DNA of 64,000 nt from Chryseobacterium gleum (lineage in GTDB: Bacteria > Bacteroidota > Bacteroidia > Flavobacteriales_D > Crocinitomicaceae): NCBI GenBank assembly GCA_945888625.1, contig CAMDAH010000002.1, forward strand, positions 1-64,000, given 5' to 3'. Both the position numbers and the translations under genes were made by a program. The notes beneath the pieces were generated by a model. It saw nothing but the letters and a program-made list of their open reading frames with translations, searched no databases and was not told the origin of the DNA. The first letter of the stretch is position 1. Each line of letters begins with the position of its first letter. Positions 16,037 through 24,675 of the stretch are shown here, in pieces.

Positions 16037-16447
16037 ATGAATGAAATTAAATACGCTGTAGTTTGTGTAGACGATGATCCCTTTATTCTTCAAATGTTGG
16101 GGTTTCAGTTATCTAAAATAGTCAACCAGAAATATACCTTGTTGGAGTACTTTACCGATCCTGCCGTTGCATTGTTGAATATAGATGAATTGGTAAATGA
16201 GCAAATTGATGTTATTTTCATTATTGTCGATTATCAAATGCCAAAAATGAATGGTGCAGAATTAATTCGTTTAATCAAGGAGAAACACCCGTCTTTAAAA
16301 TGCGTAATGCTTTCAGGACAAGCTAACCAAGTTTCTATAGATGCGTTAAATGAGGATAAGCTACTTGAATCTTTTATTTCAAAACCATGGGATGAAGAAG
16401 TGCTATTTGACGCGATACGCCCAATCATAGAGCGGTGTAATTTTTAG
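16037..16447 (+). CDS. Single-domain response regulator
   Basis: The 136-residue CheY-like receiver has the acidic pocket Asp12-Asp13-Asp14, phosphoacceptor Asp65 (FIIVDYQMPKMNG), Ser93 (MLSGQ) and Lys116 (SKPW). There is no output domain, so it must act by protein contact or pass phosphate onward. It starts 48 bases after the HNOBA kinase and is followed nine bases later by the saccharopine dehydrogenase homologue. The last of these genes suggests that the operon continues, though the functional link is not obvious. Confidence 0.93.
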   Translation: MNEIKYAVVCVDDDPFILQMLGFQLSKIVNQKYTLLEYFTDPAVALLNIDELVNEQIDVIFIIVDYQMPKMNGAELIRLIKEKHPSLKCVMLSGQANQVSIDALNEDKLLESFISKPWDEEVLFDAIRPIIERCNF

Positions 16448-16456
16448 GTCAACTTC

Positions 16457-17794
16457 ATGAAAACCATTTTACTTTTAGGCGCAGGATTATCATCTTCATC
16501 TCTGATACGTTATCTTTTAAATGAGTCGCAGAAGTATCATTGGCGGTTAAAAGTAGTGGATAAAAACAGACAATCTGTTCTAGAGAAACTAAACAATCAT
16601 CCGTTTGGAGAGGCGTTATCATTTGATGCCTTAGACCCTGTCGCAAGAAGAGATAACATAGCGGCAGCAGACCTTGTTATATCTATGCTACCAGCAAAAT
16701 TTCACTTCGAAATTGCTAAAGATTGTATTGCATTGAAAACCCATTTAATTACCCCGTCTTACGTTTCTCCAGAGATGAAAGCACTGGATGCTTTAGCAAA
16801 ACAAGCGGGTATTGTCATCATGAATGAAATAGGTGTAGACCCTGGAATTGATCACATGAGTGCCATGCAAATAATTGATAAAATAAAGCGTATCGGCGGT
16901 CAAATGATAAGCTTCAAATCGTTTTGTGGTGGATTAGTAGCTCCTGCGTTTGATACTAATCCGTGGCATTATAAGTTTACGTGGAGCCCCAGAAATGTGG
17001 TGCTCGCTGGACAGGGAGGTGCCGCCGCTTTTACTCAAAATAATGAATTTAAATACATTCCGTATGCCCAGTTGTTTAAACGAACAGAACGTTTTGTTGT
17101 AGGAGAGTTTGGGGAGTTCGAAGGCTATGCCAATCGCGATTCTTTTGCCTACAAGCAAACATACGGACTTGCGAATATAGAAACAATTTATCGTGGCACG
17201 CTCAGACGCCCTAACTTTTGTAGTGCATGGAATGTATTTATTGAGATGGGAATGACGGATGACGGATATAAATTGTTTGAGGCTGAAAAAATGACGCCTA
17301 GGCGGTTTGTTAACGCTTTTCTCCCTTATCATCTTTCTAGGTCGGTTGAGGAGAAGTTTATAGATTTTTTGGGAAGTGAGCGAAGGCATCTTTTTCCTCA
17401 GTTCGAATGGCTTGGTATTTTTGATGATCATACGTTAATTGGCCACGAATCAGCTTCTCCTGCTCAGGTTTTAGAGGTCCTGTTAGTACGAAAATTATCC
17501 CTTAGTCCAGGAGATAAGGATATGCTGGTTATGTACCATGAATTGGAATACCAAATTAGCGGAAGTCGCAAACAAATTCAATCCTCCATGGTTTGCCTCG
17601 GTGAGGACCAGCCCTTCACAGCCATGGCAAGTACCGTTGGGCTTCCCGTGGGTATAATGGCCAAATTAATTCTAACGGGATTATATGATGCCCCGGGAGT
17701 TGCAATTCCTGTTAGCAGGGAAGTGTACGAGCCAATCTTAAAAGAATTACAATCCTATGGCATAACTTTTCAAGAAATCGAAAATGATTTGTAA
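16457..17794 (+). CDS. Saccharopine dehydrogenase family protein (Lys9-like)
   Basis: The 445-residue protein has an N-terminal Rossmann fold (MKTILLLGAGLSSSSLIRYLL, GAG motif) and the central NEIGVDPGIDHMSAMQIID segment typical of NADP-dependent, glutamate-forming saccharopine reductases. The SFCGGLVAPAFDTNPWHYKFTWSP stretch and the length also fit that group. It could act in lysine breakdown or in a side reaction of lysine metabolism; the exact role is not shown by context. It lies between the response regulator (9-base gap) and a DUF3467 gene. Confidence 0.85.
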   Translation: MKTILLLGAGLSSSSLIRYLLNESQKYHWRLKVVDKNRQSVLEKLNNHPFGEALSFDALDPVARRDNIAAADLVISMLPAKFHFEIAKDCIALKTHLITPSYVSPEMKALDALAKQAGIVIMNEIGVDPGIDHMSAMQIIDKIKRIGGQMISFKSFCGGLVAPAFDTNPWHYKFTWSPRNVVLAGQGGAAAFTQNNEFKYIPYAQLFKRTERFVVGEFGEFEGYANRDSFAYKQTYGLANIETIYRGTLRRPNFCSAWNVFIEMGMTDDGYKLFEAEKMTPRRFVNAFLPYHLSRSVEEKFIDFLGSERRHLFPQFEWLGIFDDHTLIGHESASPAQVLEVLLVRKLSLSPGDKDMLVMYHELEYQISGSRKQIQSSMVCLGEDQPFTAMASTVGLPVGIMAKLILTGLYDAPGVAIPVSREVYEPILKELQSYGITFQEIENDL

Positions 17795-17818
17795 ATTCGT
17801 ATTTATATAAAAAAATAT

Positions 17819-18124
17819 ATGCAAAACGAAGAAAACCAAATGAATATAGAATTGTCTGAGGAAATAGCCTTGGGTATTTATTCAAATCTTGCCATAATTA
17901 CGCATTCACCTGCCGAGGTGGTTTGTGATTTCGTGCAACTCATGCCAGGAATGCCGAAAGGTAAAGTGCGATCTAGGGTGCTCATGACGCCTCAAAATGC
18001 AAAAAGGTTTTTACATGCACTAGCAGAGAATATTCAAAAATTTGAGCAAAATTTTGGTGTAATAGAAGAGCCTCAGCAAGGTTTCCCCCCAATGAATTTT
18101 GGAACGCCAAATACAATGGCATAG
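17819..18124 (+). CDS. DUF3467 family protein
   Basis: This 101-residue protein matches the DUF3467 pattern: IELSEEIALGIYSNLAIITHSPAEVVCDFVQLMPGMPKGKVRSRVLMTPQNAKRFLHALAENI. The family is small, soluble, common in Bacteroidota and elsewhere, and lacks a known function. It lies 24 bases after the saccharopine dehydrogenase homologue and 18 before a glycosyltransferase on the same strand. Its C-terminus is a short Gly/Pro-rich tail (PPMNFGTPNTMA). Confidence 0.85.
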   Translation: MQNEENQMNIELSEEIALGIYSNLAIITHSPAEVVCDFVQLMPGMPKGKVRSRVLMTPQNAKRFLHALAENIQKFEQNFGVIEEPQQGFPPMNFGTPNTMA

Positions 18125-18142
18125 TAAATAGACAAACCGATT

Positions 18143-19066
18143 ATGGTATTATCGATTTGTATTCCGGTTTACAACTCGAATGTCGTTGGCTTGGCTGAAC
18201 AACTATCACAGCAAATAATACTATATAAATTATCCGCTGAGATTGTCATAATTGACGATGCTTCCAACTCGGTGACGGAGTATACAAATCGAATTGGAAT
18301 TGAAGGGATGCAGCACGTTTGTTACAAGGCCTTAACTCAAAATAAAGGACGCTCGGCTATTCGGAACCTTTTTGTTAATTTTTCCCAAGGCCAATTTTTA
18401 CTCTTCATAGACGGGGATTCCGCTTTAATAGCCAATGATTTTATTGCAAAGTATGTTGAAGAATTAAAAAACAAATCAATAAAAGTACTTGTCGGAGGGA
18501 GTATTTATCAAGCTATAGTGCCCGAAAGAGTTTTTTATTTGAGATGGAAATATAGCATTTCGCGCGAGGCAAAGTCGTATGAAGATCGATTAAAAAGTCG
18601 TCAAGGATTTAAAACTAATAATTTTGTGATTGAAAAAACTGTTTTGAACCAATTTCCATTTGAAGAAAAAATCAAAGGATATGGTCATGAAGACACGCTT
18701 TTTGGTTTTTATTTGCTCGTTAACAACCTTAAAATAGAGCACATAGATAATCCCGTGTTAAATTGCAACCTTGATACGAATTGTGTTTTTCTTGCTAAAA
18801 GTAAAGAGGCAGTTGCGAATTTGTGGGAAATACACAAAGAAATCGTAACAAGTGAAGATTTTATCGCACATGTGCGTTTGTTAGCAACCTATTATAAATT
18901 AAAACAAAAAGGCCTTTTAACGCTGTTGCAATTGGGGAACTTTTTTCTTGGCAGGGTAAATAAATTCTTCTTAATTAAAGGGTATTTTACGCTAACTATG
19001 TTTGACCTTTACAAGCTTACAGAGTTGGCTAAGGTTGCGCGATTAAAGGAAAAGCACTTGTTATAA
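18143..19066 (+). CDS. Glycosyltransferase family 2
   Basis: The 307-residue enzyme has a GT-A fold: VLSICIPVYNSNVVGLAEQL at the N-terminus, EIVIIDDASN, NKGRSAIRN and the metal-binding acidic triplet in LLFIDGDSALI. A C-terminal IKGYGHEDTLFGFYLL block, with an ED pair as probable catalytic base, is typical of polysaccharide or glycolipid transferases. No transmembrane helix is evident. Its last 38 bases overlap the convergent GT4 gene. Sugar donor and acceptor unknown. Confidence 0.88.
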   Translation: MVLSICIPVYNSNVVGLAEQLSQQIILYKLSAEIVIIDDASNSVTEYTNRIGIEGMQHVCYKALTQNKGRSAIRNLFVNFSQGQFLLFIDGDSALIANDFIAKYVEELKNKSIKVLVGGSIYQAIVPERVFYLRWKYSISREAKSYEDRLKSRQGFKTNNFVIEKTVLNQFPFEEKIKGYGHEDTLFGFYLLVNNLKIEHIDNPVLNCNLDTNCVFLAKSKEAVANLWEIHKEIVTSEDFIAHVRLLATYYKLKQKGLLTLLQLGNFFLGRVNKFFLIKGYFTLTMFDLYKLTELAKVARLKEKHLL

Positions 19067-20159
19067 TCCTTTCTAATTTTTTTTTCTCGTTTCCCCAATG
19101 CTCCACCTCTCCTGCCTTTCTGCAATTTTCTTTGTAGGATAAAAGTAAGGTCGGGTTGTCTTGTAAGGTTTTTATAGCGGTTGAAATTTCTTTTGGAGTA
19201 ACTTGTGAAATAACAATTCCCACATCGTACTTATTCACTAAAGTCTTGATCTCTATTAAATCCATGCAGATGATTGGTGTACCAGCCTGAATGTAATCAA
19301 AGACTTTATTCGGCAAAGCGTATTCGTGGTTTTTGTTGGTCGCTTTATCTATTGCGAGCCCACAGTCCGCAAATTGGGTAAAAGTCATTAGGTCTTGGTA
19401 AGGTCTTTTGCCAAAAAAATGTACTTTATTTTCTAGATTCAATTGGGCCACTAGTTTTTTCGCTTTTGGGAGAACGTCGCCCCCACCAACAACTAATAAA
19501 TGAACATTTTCTAAAAGTGTAATAGCTTCAATAGCCTCTTCCAATCCTCTTTCGACATTCAAACCGGAACCCTGAATAATTACTTTAAAAGATTCGATAG
19601 GAATTTGCATTAACTCATCGGTTTTTATTGATGCAATATTAATTTGATTGGGAACATTTCGAACAGCATGAAATTTAACGCCATATTTTTTCTCAAATAT
19701 TCTTGCAATAGAGGCATTTACTGTTATGCACGTTTGTAGTTTGGGTACAATGAATTTTTCAATAGTTGTCCAAACTCTTTTTTTTAAGGGATGATTTTGT
19801 AGTTCCGAAACTTCTGTGAATAGTTCATGTGAATCATAAATAATGGGTATTCGTTTTACTTTAGTTATTAAGTAATTAGCGAGAAGGGTATCTAAATCAT
19901 TTGAATATAGTAAATCAACACGATGAAACAGAAGGTAGAAAAAAAGACGAAGGTTGTAACTCGCATAAAACAGCACACCTTTTTTGAAAATCATCTTAAA
20001 TCGAACACAGGTATATGGCCGCTTGATTACCTGACTGTCTGCTAGTTTTCGTCCAATTAACAACACATTTAGTCCTGACGAAACAAGAACTCGACAACTT
20101 CTGTCCACTCGATTGTCTGTTACAAGATCATTCGTTACACTTACAATTACTGTTTTCAT
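19029..20159 (-). CDS. Glycosyltransferase family 4 (group 1)
   Basis: The 376-residue protein has the GT-B fold. The N-terminal domain has VTNDLVTDNRVDRSCRVL and LLYSNDLDTLLANYLITK; IPIIYDSHELFTEVSEL is a GT4-typical acceptor region. The C-terminal donor-binding domain has VIIQGSGLNVERGLEEAIEAI, HLLVVGGGD and the E-x7-E region (YALPNKVFDYIQAGTPII). It overlaps the GT2 gene 3' to 3'. The pair may serve the same surface glycan, although opposite strands argue against co-transcription. Confidence 0.88.
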   Translation of the reverse strand: MKTVIVSVTNDLVTDNRVDRSCRVLVSSGLNVLLIGRKLADSQVIKRPYTCVRFKMIFKKGVLFYASYNLRLFFYLLFHRVDLLYSNDLDTLLANYLITKVKRIPIIYDSHELFTEVSELQNHPLKKRVWTTIEKFIVPKLQTCITVNASIARIFEKKYGVKFHAVRNVPNQINIASIKTDELMQIPIESFKVIIQGSGLNVERGLEEAIEAITLLENVHLLVVGGGDVLPKAKKLVAQLNLENKVHFFGKRPYQDLMTFTQFADCGLAIDKATNKNHEYALPNKVFDYIQAGTPIICMDLIEIKTLVNKYDVGIVISQVTPKEISTAIKTLQDNPTLLLSYKENCRKAGEVEHWGNEKKKLERIITSAFPLIAQP

Positions 20160-20231
20160 ATAATTCGGTAAAATTAAAAATATCTTTGCCTAATTTCCAT
20201 CGTAACTTAATTTTAAAAAAAAGAAAAACTC

Positions 20232-20261
20232 TTTGGTTTAAGAAAAACTTTCGTACATTTG
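20232..20261 (+). promoter_or_regulatory. Strong promoter of the tRNA-tuf-ribosomal protein cluster
   Basis: TTTG (20232-20235), an 18-base spacer and TACATTTG (20254-20261) closely match the Bacteroidota consensus. It lies about 60 bases before the first tRNA. A further TATCTTTG at 20181-20188 could be a second start. Confidence 0.8.
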
Positions 20262-20322
20262 CAGTCCGAAATTCAAAGGGTTTACGGTATTGCGTTCTTT
20301 ATTATTTTTGTTTATATCATTT

Positions 20323-20396
20323 GCCGATGTAGCTCAGTTGGCCAGAGCAGCTGATTTGTAATCAGCTGGTCGGGGGTTCGAATCCCTCCATCGGCT
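20323..20396 (+). tRNA. tRNA-Thr (anticodon TGT)
   Basis: The acceptor stem GCCGATG pairs with CATCGGC, the D-loop is AGCTCAGTTGGCCAGAGC, the anticodon loop TTTGTAA contains TGT, and the T-arm is GGGGGTTCGAATCCCTC. No CCA is encoded. First of four clustered tRNA genes. Confidence 0.97.
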
Positions 20397-20404
20397 CGAG
20401 TATT

Positions 20405-20487
20405 GGGGAGATACTCAAGTGGCTAACGAGGACAGACTGTAAATCTGTTGGTGCATACCTTCGCAGGTTCGAATCCTGCTCTCCCCA
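20405..20487 (+). tRNA. tRNA-Tyr (anticodon GTA)
   Basis: Stem GGGGAGA pairs with TCTCCCC. The anticodon loop CTGTAAA contains GTA. A long variable arm (about 83 bases in all) marks this as a class II tRNA, as expected for bacterial tRNA-Tyr. Confidence 0.97.
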
Positions 20488-20500
20488 CAGATAGTATTAA

Positions 20501-20573
20501 GCGGGAGTAGCTCAGTTGGTAGAGCTTCAGCCTTCCAAGCTGAACGTCGCGAGTTCGAGTCTCGTCTCCCGCT
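20501..20573 (+). tRNA. tRNA-Gly (anticodon TCC)
   Basis: Stem GCGGGAG pairs with CTCCCGC. The anticodon loop CTTCCAA contains TCC, and the T-arm has GAGTTCGAGTCTC. CCA is not encoded. Confidence 0.97.
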
Positions 20574-20589
20574 CTGAATTGCTTTCTGC

Positions 20590-20661
20590 GCCGGTGTAGC
20601 TCAGGGGTAGAGCGCTTCCTTGGTAAGGAAGAGGTCATGAGTTCAATTCTCATCATTGGCT
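20590..20661 (+). tRNA. tRNA-Thr (anticodon GGT)
   Basis: Stem GCCGGTG pairs with CATTGGC through two G-U pairs. The anticodon loop TTGGTAA contains GGT. The T-loop is TTCAATT in place of the usual TTCGAAT, a minor oddity. It lies 94 bases before tuf. Confidence 0.93.
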
Positions 20662-20755
20662 CGATAGAATTGAATTGAAAAGGTTTAAAATGGTCTGCTG
20701 AAGTGTAGGCATTTATATTATAAGTAGTAATTATTAACAAGTAACAAATAAAAAA

Positions 20756-21943
20756 ATGGCTAAGGAAAATTTTGATCGCTCCAAACCGCACGTGAACATT
20801 GGTACAATCGGACACGTTGACCACGGTAAAACTACATTAACTGCTGCAATTTCAAGCGTGCTTGCATCCAAAGGTTTGGCTAAAGTAAGAGACTTCTCTT
20901 CAATTGATAACGCCCCTGAGGAAAAAGAAAGAGGTATTACCATCAACACTTCTCACATTGAATATGAGACGTTAAACCGTCATTATGCTCACGTAGATTG
21001 TCCAGGACACGCCGATTATGTTAAGAACATGGTTACGGGTGCTGCTCAAATGGACGGTGCAATTTTGGTGGTTGCTGCTACTGATGGTCCTATGCCCCAA
21101 ACTCGAGAGCACATTCTTTTAGGAAGACAAGTTGGTGTTCCTCGTTTAGTAGTTTTTATGAATAAAGTAGATAGCGTTGATGACGAAGAGTTATTAGAGT
21201 TGGTAGAAATGGAAGTAAGAGAACTTTTATCGTTCTACAAATATGATGGTGACAACGCTCCTGTTATTCAAGGTTCTGCATTAGGAGCCTTAAATGGCGA
21301 AGCAAAGTGGGTTGAAAAGATTGAAGAGTTGATGGAAGCGGTTGATACTTATATTGAATTGCCTCCGCGTGACATAGACAAGCCTTTCTTAATGCCAGTT
21401 GAAGATGTCTTTACAATTACTGGTCGTGGAACTGTTGCAACAGGTCGTATCGAAACAGGAGTAATTAATTCAAGCGAAGGTGTTGATATATTGGGTATGG
21501 GTGATCTTAAATTGACTTCTGTAGTAACAGGTGTTGAGATGTTTCGCAAAATCCTAGATCGTGGAGAAGCAGGCGATAACGTTGGTCTTTTATTAAGAGG
21601 TATTGAAAAATCTCAAATTAAAAGAGGAATGGTTATTTGTAAGCCAGGGTCAACTAAACCACACCACGAATTCAAGGCTGAAATATATGTTTTAAAGAAA
21701 GAAGAAGGTGGTCGTCATACGCCGTTCCATAACAAATACCGTCCTCAGTTCTATTTCAGAACTACCGATGTTACAGGTGAAATTAGCCTAATCGATGGAC
21801 GAGAAATGGTTATGCCAGGAGATAACGTAACTATAAATGTGAAGTTAATTGTGCCTATTGCAATGGATAAAGGTTTACGTTTTGCAATCCGTGAAGGAGG
21901 TAGAACAGTTGGGGCAGGCCAAGTTACTGAAATAGTAGCTTAA
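20756..21943 (+). CDS. tuf: Elongation factor Tu
   Basis: The 395-residue GTPase brings aminoacyl-tRNA to the ribosome. It has the P-loop GHVDHGKT at 19-26, switch [18 protein letters not shown] and the C-terminal beta-barrel domains ending in [13 protein letters not shown]. Length is normal. It sits between tRNA-Thr and tRNA-Trp in the order usual for Bacteroidota. The preceding leader is an A/T-rich stretch without a Shine-Dalgarno site. Confidence 0.99.
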   Translation: MAKENFDRSKPHVNIGTIGHVDHGKTTLTAAISSVLASKGLAKVRDFSSIDNAPEEKERGITINTSHIEYETLNRHYAHVDCPGHADYVKNMVTGAAQMDGAILVVAATDGPMPQTREHILLGRQVGVPRLVVFMNKVDSVDDEELLELVEMEVRELLSFYKYDGDNAPVIQGSALGALNGEAKWVEKIEELMEAVDTYIELPPRDIDKPFLMPVEDVFTITGRGTVATGRIETGVINSSEGVDILGMGDLKLTSVVTGVEMFRKILDRGEAGDNVGLLLRGIEKSQIKRGMVICKPGSTKPHHEFKAEIYVLKKEEGGRHTPFHNKYRPQFYFRTTDVTGEISLIDGREMVMPGDNVTINVKLIVPIAMDKGLRFAIREGGRTVGAGQVTEIVA

Positions 21944-21965
21944 TAAAATTTAAATTGAGTTTAGT

Positions 21966-21987
21966 AAGGGGAATGTATGTTTCCCTT
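21966..21987 (+). other. Hairpin between tuf and tRNA-Trp
   Basis: AAGGGGAA pairs with TTTCCCTT (one G-U) around a short loop, followed by TT. It ends a few bases before tRNA-Trp, so it may be a weak terminator or an RNA-processing signal. Confidence 0.4.
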
Positions 21988-21991
21988 TTAA

Positions 21992-22064
21992 ACGGGTGTA
22001 GCTCAGCTGGTAGAGTGGTGGTTTCCAAAACCATTGGTCGTGGGTTCGAATCCTACCGCCCGTG
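21992..22064 (+). tRNA. tRNA-Trp (anticodon CCA)
   Basis: Stem ACGGGTG pairs with CGCCCGT. The anticodon loop TTCCAAA contains CCA, and the T-arm has GGGTTCGAATCC. It lies between tuf and secE. Confidence 0.97.
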
Positions 22065-22089
22065 CAACATTAAAAAAAAAACTAATTCT

Positions 22090-22314
22090 GTGTCAAAGAT
22101 AAAAGGATATTTTACTGAAACGTACCATGAAATGGTTCATAATGTTACATGGCCGACTTGGAAAGAACTTCAAAATAATACAATAATAGTAGTTATAGCT
22201 TCTATTTTGATAGCAATGATGATTTTTTTAATGGATTTTTTGTTCGGGATTTCCGCGGCAAAAGACCCGTTTTGGAAAGGTTTATTGGGTTATTTTTATA
22301 CTATTAAATTTTGA
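22090..22314 (+). CDS. secE: Preprotein translocase subunit SecE
   Basis: Translation from GTG 22090 gives 74 residues, MSKIKGYFTETYHEMVHNVTW and on, the minimal bacterial SecE with one transmembrane helix (IIVVIASILIAMMIFLMDFL). The amphipathic helix before it has WPTWKELQNNT, the conserved segment that contacts SecY. The frame is open further upstream, but that part would run through tRNA-Trp and is rejected; no ATG is available. It ends six bases before the nusG ATG region and is co-transcribed with it. Confidence 0.93.
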   Translation: MSKIKGYFTETYHEMVHNVTWPTWKELQNNTIIVVIASILIAMMIFLMDFLFGISAAKDPFWKGLLGYFYTIKF

Positions 22315-22316
22315 TA

Positions 22317-22868
22317 ATGACGGAAATTACTAAAAAATGGTATGTAGTCCGTGCAGTAAGTGGCAAGGAAAAAAAGGTGAAAGAATATTTAGAATTAGAA
22401 ATTATTCGCCACAAATTGTCGGAATTTGTCAGTCAAGTCTTGATCCCTACTGAAAAAGTTTTTCAAATACGAAATGGTAAGAAGATAAATAAGGAAAAAA
22501 CGTATTTGCCTGGTTACGTGTTGTTGGAAGCGGCTTTGATTGGTGAAGTTCAACACGTTATTAAAGGAATTCCTAATGTGATAGGTTTCCTTGGTGCTAA
22601 GAAAGGTGGTGAGCCGGTTGCTATGAGATTATCAGAAGTAAATAGAATTTTAGGTAAGTTCGATGAACTTTCAGTAACTGAAGAAGAATTAAGAATTCCT
22701 TTTACTGTCGGAGAAGCAGTGAAAGTTATAGATGGTCCATTCAACAACTTTAGTGGAATTGTTGATGAAATTAATGAAGAAAAGAAGAAGTTGAAAGTAA
22801 TGGTCAAAATATTTGGTAGAAAAAACTTGCTCGAATTAAGTTATATGCAAGTTGAAAAAGATGTTTAA
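22317..22868 (+). CDS. nusG: Transcription termination/antitermination factor NusG
   Basis: ATG 22317 gives 183 residues: the NGN domain (KKWYVVRAVSGKEKKVKEYLE, then TYLPGYVLLEA) and a C-terminal KOW domain (GEAVKVIDGPFNNFSGIVDEI). An upstream TTG at 22311 overlaps the secE stop and seems less likely. NusG binds the RNA polymerase clamp. It keeps the standard secE-nusG-rplK order. Confidence 0.97.
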   Translation: MTEITKKWYVVRAVSGKEKKVKEYLELEIIRHKLSEFVSQVLIPTEKVFQIRNGKKINKEKTYLPGYVLLEAALIGEVQHVIKGIPNVIGFLGAKKGGEPVAMRLSEVNRILGKFDELSVTEEELRIPFTVGEAVKVIDGPFNNFSGIVDEINEEKKKLKVMVKIFGRKNLLELSYMQVEKDV

Positions 22869-22880
22869 ATAGTTTATTAA

Positions 22881-22927
22881 CCCGTAGGAGTGAGGAAATC
22901 GATTAAAGCTTCCCGAAAATACTCACG
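22881..22927 (+). promoter_or_regulatory. Possible leader structure before rplK
   Basis: GTGAG (22890-22894) can pair with CTCAC (22922-22926), and GGAA with TTCC inside it, giving an interrupted hairpin in the leader of rplK-rplA. L1 commonly represses its own operon through such a leader; the match to an L1 site is only a guess. Confidence 0.35.
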
Positions 22928-22950
22928 TTTGACTACACAATTTTATATAT

Positions 22951-23403
22951 ATGGCTAAAGAAGTAGCAGCGTTAATAAAGCTACAAATCAAAGGAGGTGC
23001 AGCCAATCCGTCACCACCTATCGGTCCCGCTTTGGGTGCCAAAGGGGTGAACATCATGGAGTTTTGCAAGCAGTTTAATGCGCGTACGCAAGACAAAGCA
23101 GGAAAGGTTGTACCAGTTGTTATTACCGTTTACGGTGATAAATCGTTTGATTTTGTGCTAAAAACTCCCCCTGCAGCAGTGCAAATTACGGAGTATTCAA
23201 AAATCAAAAAAGGTTCAGCTGAACCCAATCGAGTTAAAGTTGGTTCTGTTACGTGGGATCAAGTGAGGCTTATTGCGGAGGATAAGTTACCTGATTTGAA
23301 TTGCTTTACAGTAGAAGCTGCCATGATGATGGTGGCAGGTACGGCAAGAAGTATGGGAGTAAATGTAAAAGGTGGAGATGCGCCTAAAACCAAAAAATCT
23401 TAA
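22951..23403 (+). CDS. rplK: Ribosomal protein uL11
   Basis: The 150-residue protein starts [34 protein letters not shown], the classic uL11 N-terminus with the proline-rich segment that contacts thiostrepton-site rRNA, and has the C-terminal RNA-binding part ([23 protein letters not shown]). It is slightly longer than the E. coli protein (142) through a short basic tail. Followed four bases later by rplA. Confidence 0.99.
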   Translation: MAKEVAALIKLQIKGGAANPSPPIGPALGAKGVNIMEFCKQFNARTQDKAGKVVPVVITVYGDKSFDFVLKTPPAAVQITEYSKIKKGSAEPNRVKVGSVTWDQVRLIAEDKLPDLNCFTVEAAMMMVAGTARSMGVNVKGGDAPKTKKS

Positions 23404-23406
23404 GAC

Positions 23407-24102
23407 ATGAAAAGAATTTCAAAAAAAAGAAAGGAGATTTTGTCTAAGTACGATTTGACAAAGTCATACACATTGGTGGATGCCTGCGATTTGGTTAAGA
23501 CAATTTCCACTTCTAAGTTTGATGCATCAGTTGATATTTGTGTACGACTTGGTGTGGATCCACGTAAAGCTAATCAAATGGTTAGAGGTACAGTGGCGCT
23601 ACCCCATGGAACGGGAAAAGACATTCGTGTCCTTGTCTTGTGTACGCCTGATAAAGAAGCTGAGGCAATTGCCGCAGGAGCTGATTTTGTTGGTCTCGAC
23701 GATTACATTGAAAAAATCAAAGGTGGTTGGACAGACGTAGACGTAATTATTACGATGCCCGCTGTAATGGGTAAAGTTGGTGCGCTTGGTCGTATTCTTG
23801 GTCCACGTGGTTTAATGCCCAATCCTAAAACAGGTACAGTAACAATGGATGTTGCTAAAGCGGTGGTAGAGGTTAAAGCTGGTAAAATTGACTTTAAAGT
23901 TGATAAATACGGTATTATTCACTCTTCGGTAGGCAAGGTTAGTTTTGAAAAAGAAAAGATTCGCGAAAATGCAAGTGAATTAATTTCAATGCTTGTTAAA
24001 TTAAAGCCTTCCGCTGCAAAAGGAACTTACATTAAAAGTATTTACATCAGTTCTACCATGAGCGCGGGAATACAAATTGATACTAAATCTGTAACTGCTT
24101 AA
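23407..24102 (+). CDS. rplA: Ribosomal protein uL1
   Basis: The 231-residue protein has the uL1 signature segments: [45 protein letters not shown]-like (here [20 protein letters not shown]) and the C-terminal [19 protein letters not shown]. It forms the L1 stalk and is often the autogenous repressor of the rplKA unit. Length is normal. Confidence 0.99.
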   Translation: MKRISKKRKEILSKYDLTKSYTLVDACDLVKTISTSKFDASVDICVRLGVDPRKANQMVRGTVALPHGTGKDIRVLVLCTPDKEAEAIAAGADFVGLDDYIEKIKGGWTDVDVIITMPAVMGKVGALGRILGPRGLMPNPKTGTVTMDVAKAVVEVKAGKIDFKVDKYGIIHSSVGKVSFEKEKIRENASELISMLVKLKPSAAKGTYIKSIYISSTMSAGIQIDTKSVTA

Positions 24103-24114
24103 AACGTAAGGAAA

Positions 24115-24636
24115 ATGACAAAAGAAGAAAAAGCAAAATATATTGAAGATTTAGCGTTCGAGTTATCAGAGTCTAATGTGCTTTACCTAACAGATACAGC
24201 CGATTTAACAGTTGAGGCAGTCAACACACTAAGAAGAAGATGTTATCAATCTAACATTTCTCTTAAAGTAGTTAAGAATGCACTACTTAATAAGGCGATG
24301 GATCGAGTAGAAGGGAAAGACTATGGAAAGTTGAGAGACATTTTAAAAGGCTCAACTTCCATAATGATTTCTGCTGAAGCGAATTCACCAGCAAAATTAA
24401 TTCAAGAATTTCGAAAGAAAAATCCAAAACCTATTCTTAAAGGTGCTTACATCGATGAAGCAATTTTTATCGGTGATGATCAATTGATTGTTTTAGAAAC
24501 ACTGAAGAGTAAAGAGGAATTAGTTGGAGAAATTATTGGATTATTGATGAGTCCTGCAAAGAATGTGCTTTCTGGATTAATTGGAGCAGGTGGAAAAATT
24601 GCAGGTATATTGAAAACGCTCGAAGAACGAGCATAA
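24115..24636 (+). CDS. rplJ: Ribosomal protein uL10
   Basis: The 173-residue protein forms the base of the L7/L12 stalk. It has the N-terminal RNA-binding half (MTKEEKAKYIEDLAFELSESNVLYLTD, then NTLRRRCYQSNISLKVVKNALLNKAM) and a C-terminal helix for L12 dimers (LGLLMSPAKNVLSGLIGAGGKIAGILKTL-like). Twelve bases follow rplA. Confidence 0.98.
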   Translation: MTKEEKAKYIEDLAFELSESNVLYLTDTADLTVEAVNTLRRRCYQSNISLKVVKNALLNKAMDRVEGKDYGKLRDILKGSTSIMISAEANSPAKLIQEFRKKNPKPILKGAYIDEAIFIGDDQLIVLETLKSKEELVGEIIGLLMSPAKNVLSGLIGAGGKIAGILKTLEERA

Positions 24637-24675
24637 GTTAATTAATTATTAAACCCTTTATTAAAATTAAATAAA

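Noticed and set aside
16934-17431. A 165-codon minus-strand open frame inside the saccharopine dehydrogenase homologue
   Set aside because: It is Lys/Arg-rich antisense sequence without motifs or promoter, while the plus-strand gene is well supported.
20423-20824. A 133-codon minus-strand open frame across the tRNA cluster (with GDETRTRDVQLGRLKLYQLS)
   Set aside because: It is antisense to tRNA-Tyr, Gly and Thr genes. This peptide is a well-known false annotation produced by reading tRNA genes backwards.
21955-22089. An N-terminal extension of secE starting at TTG 21955
   Set aside because: It runs through tRNA-Trp. SecE proper begins at GTG 22090 with the normal length.
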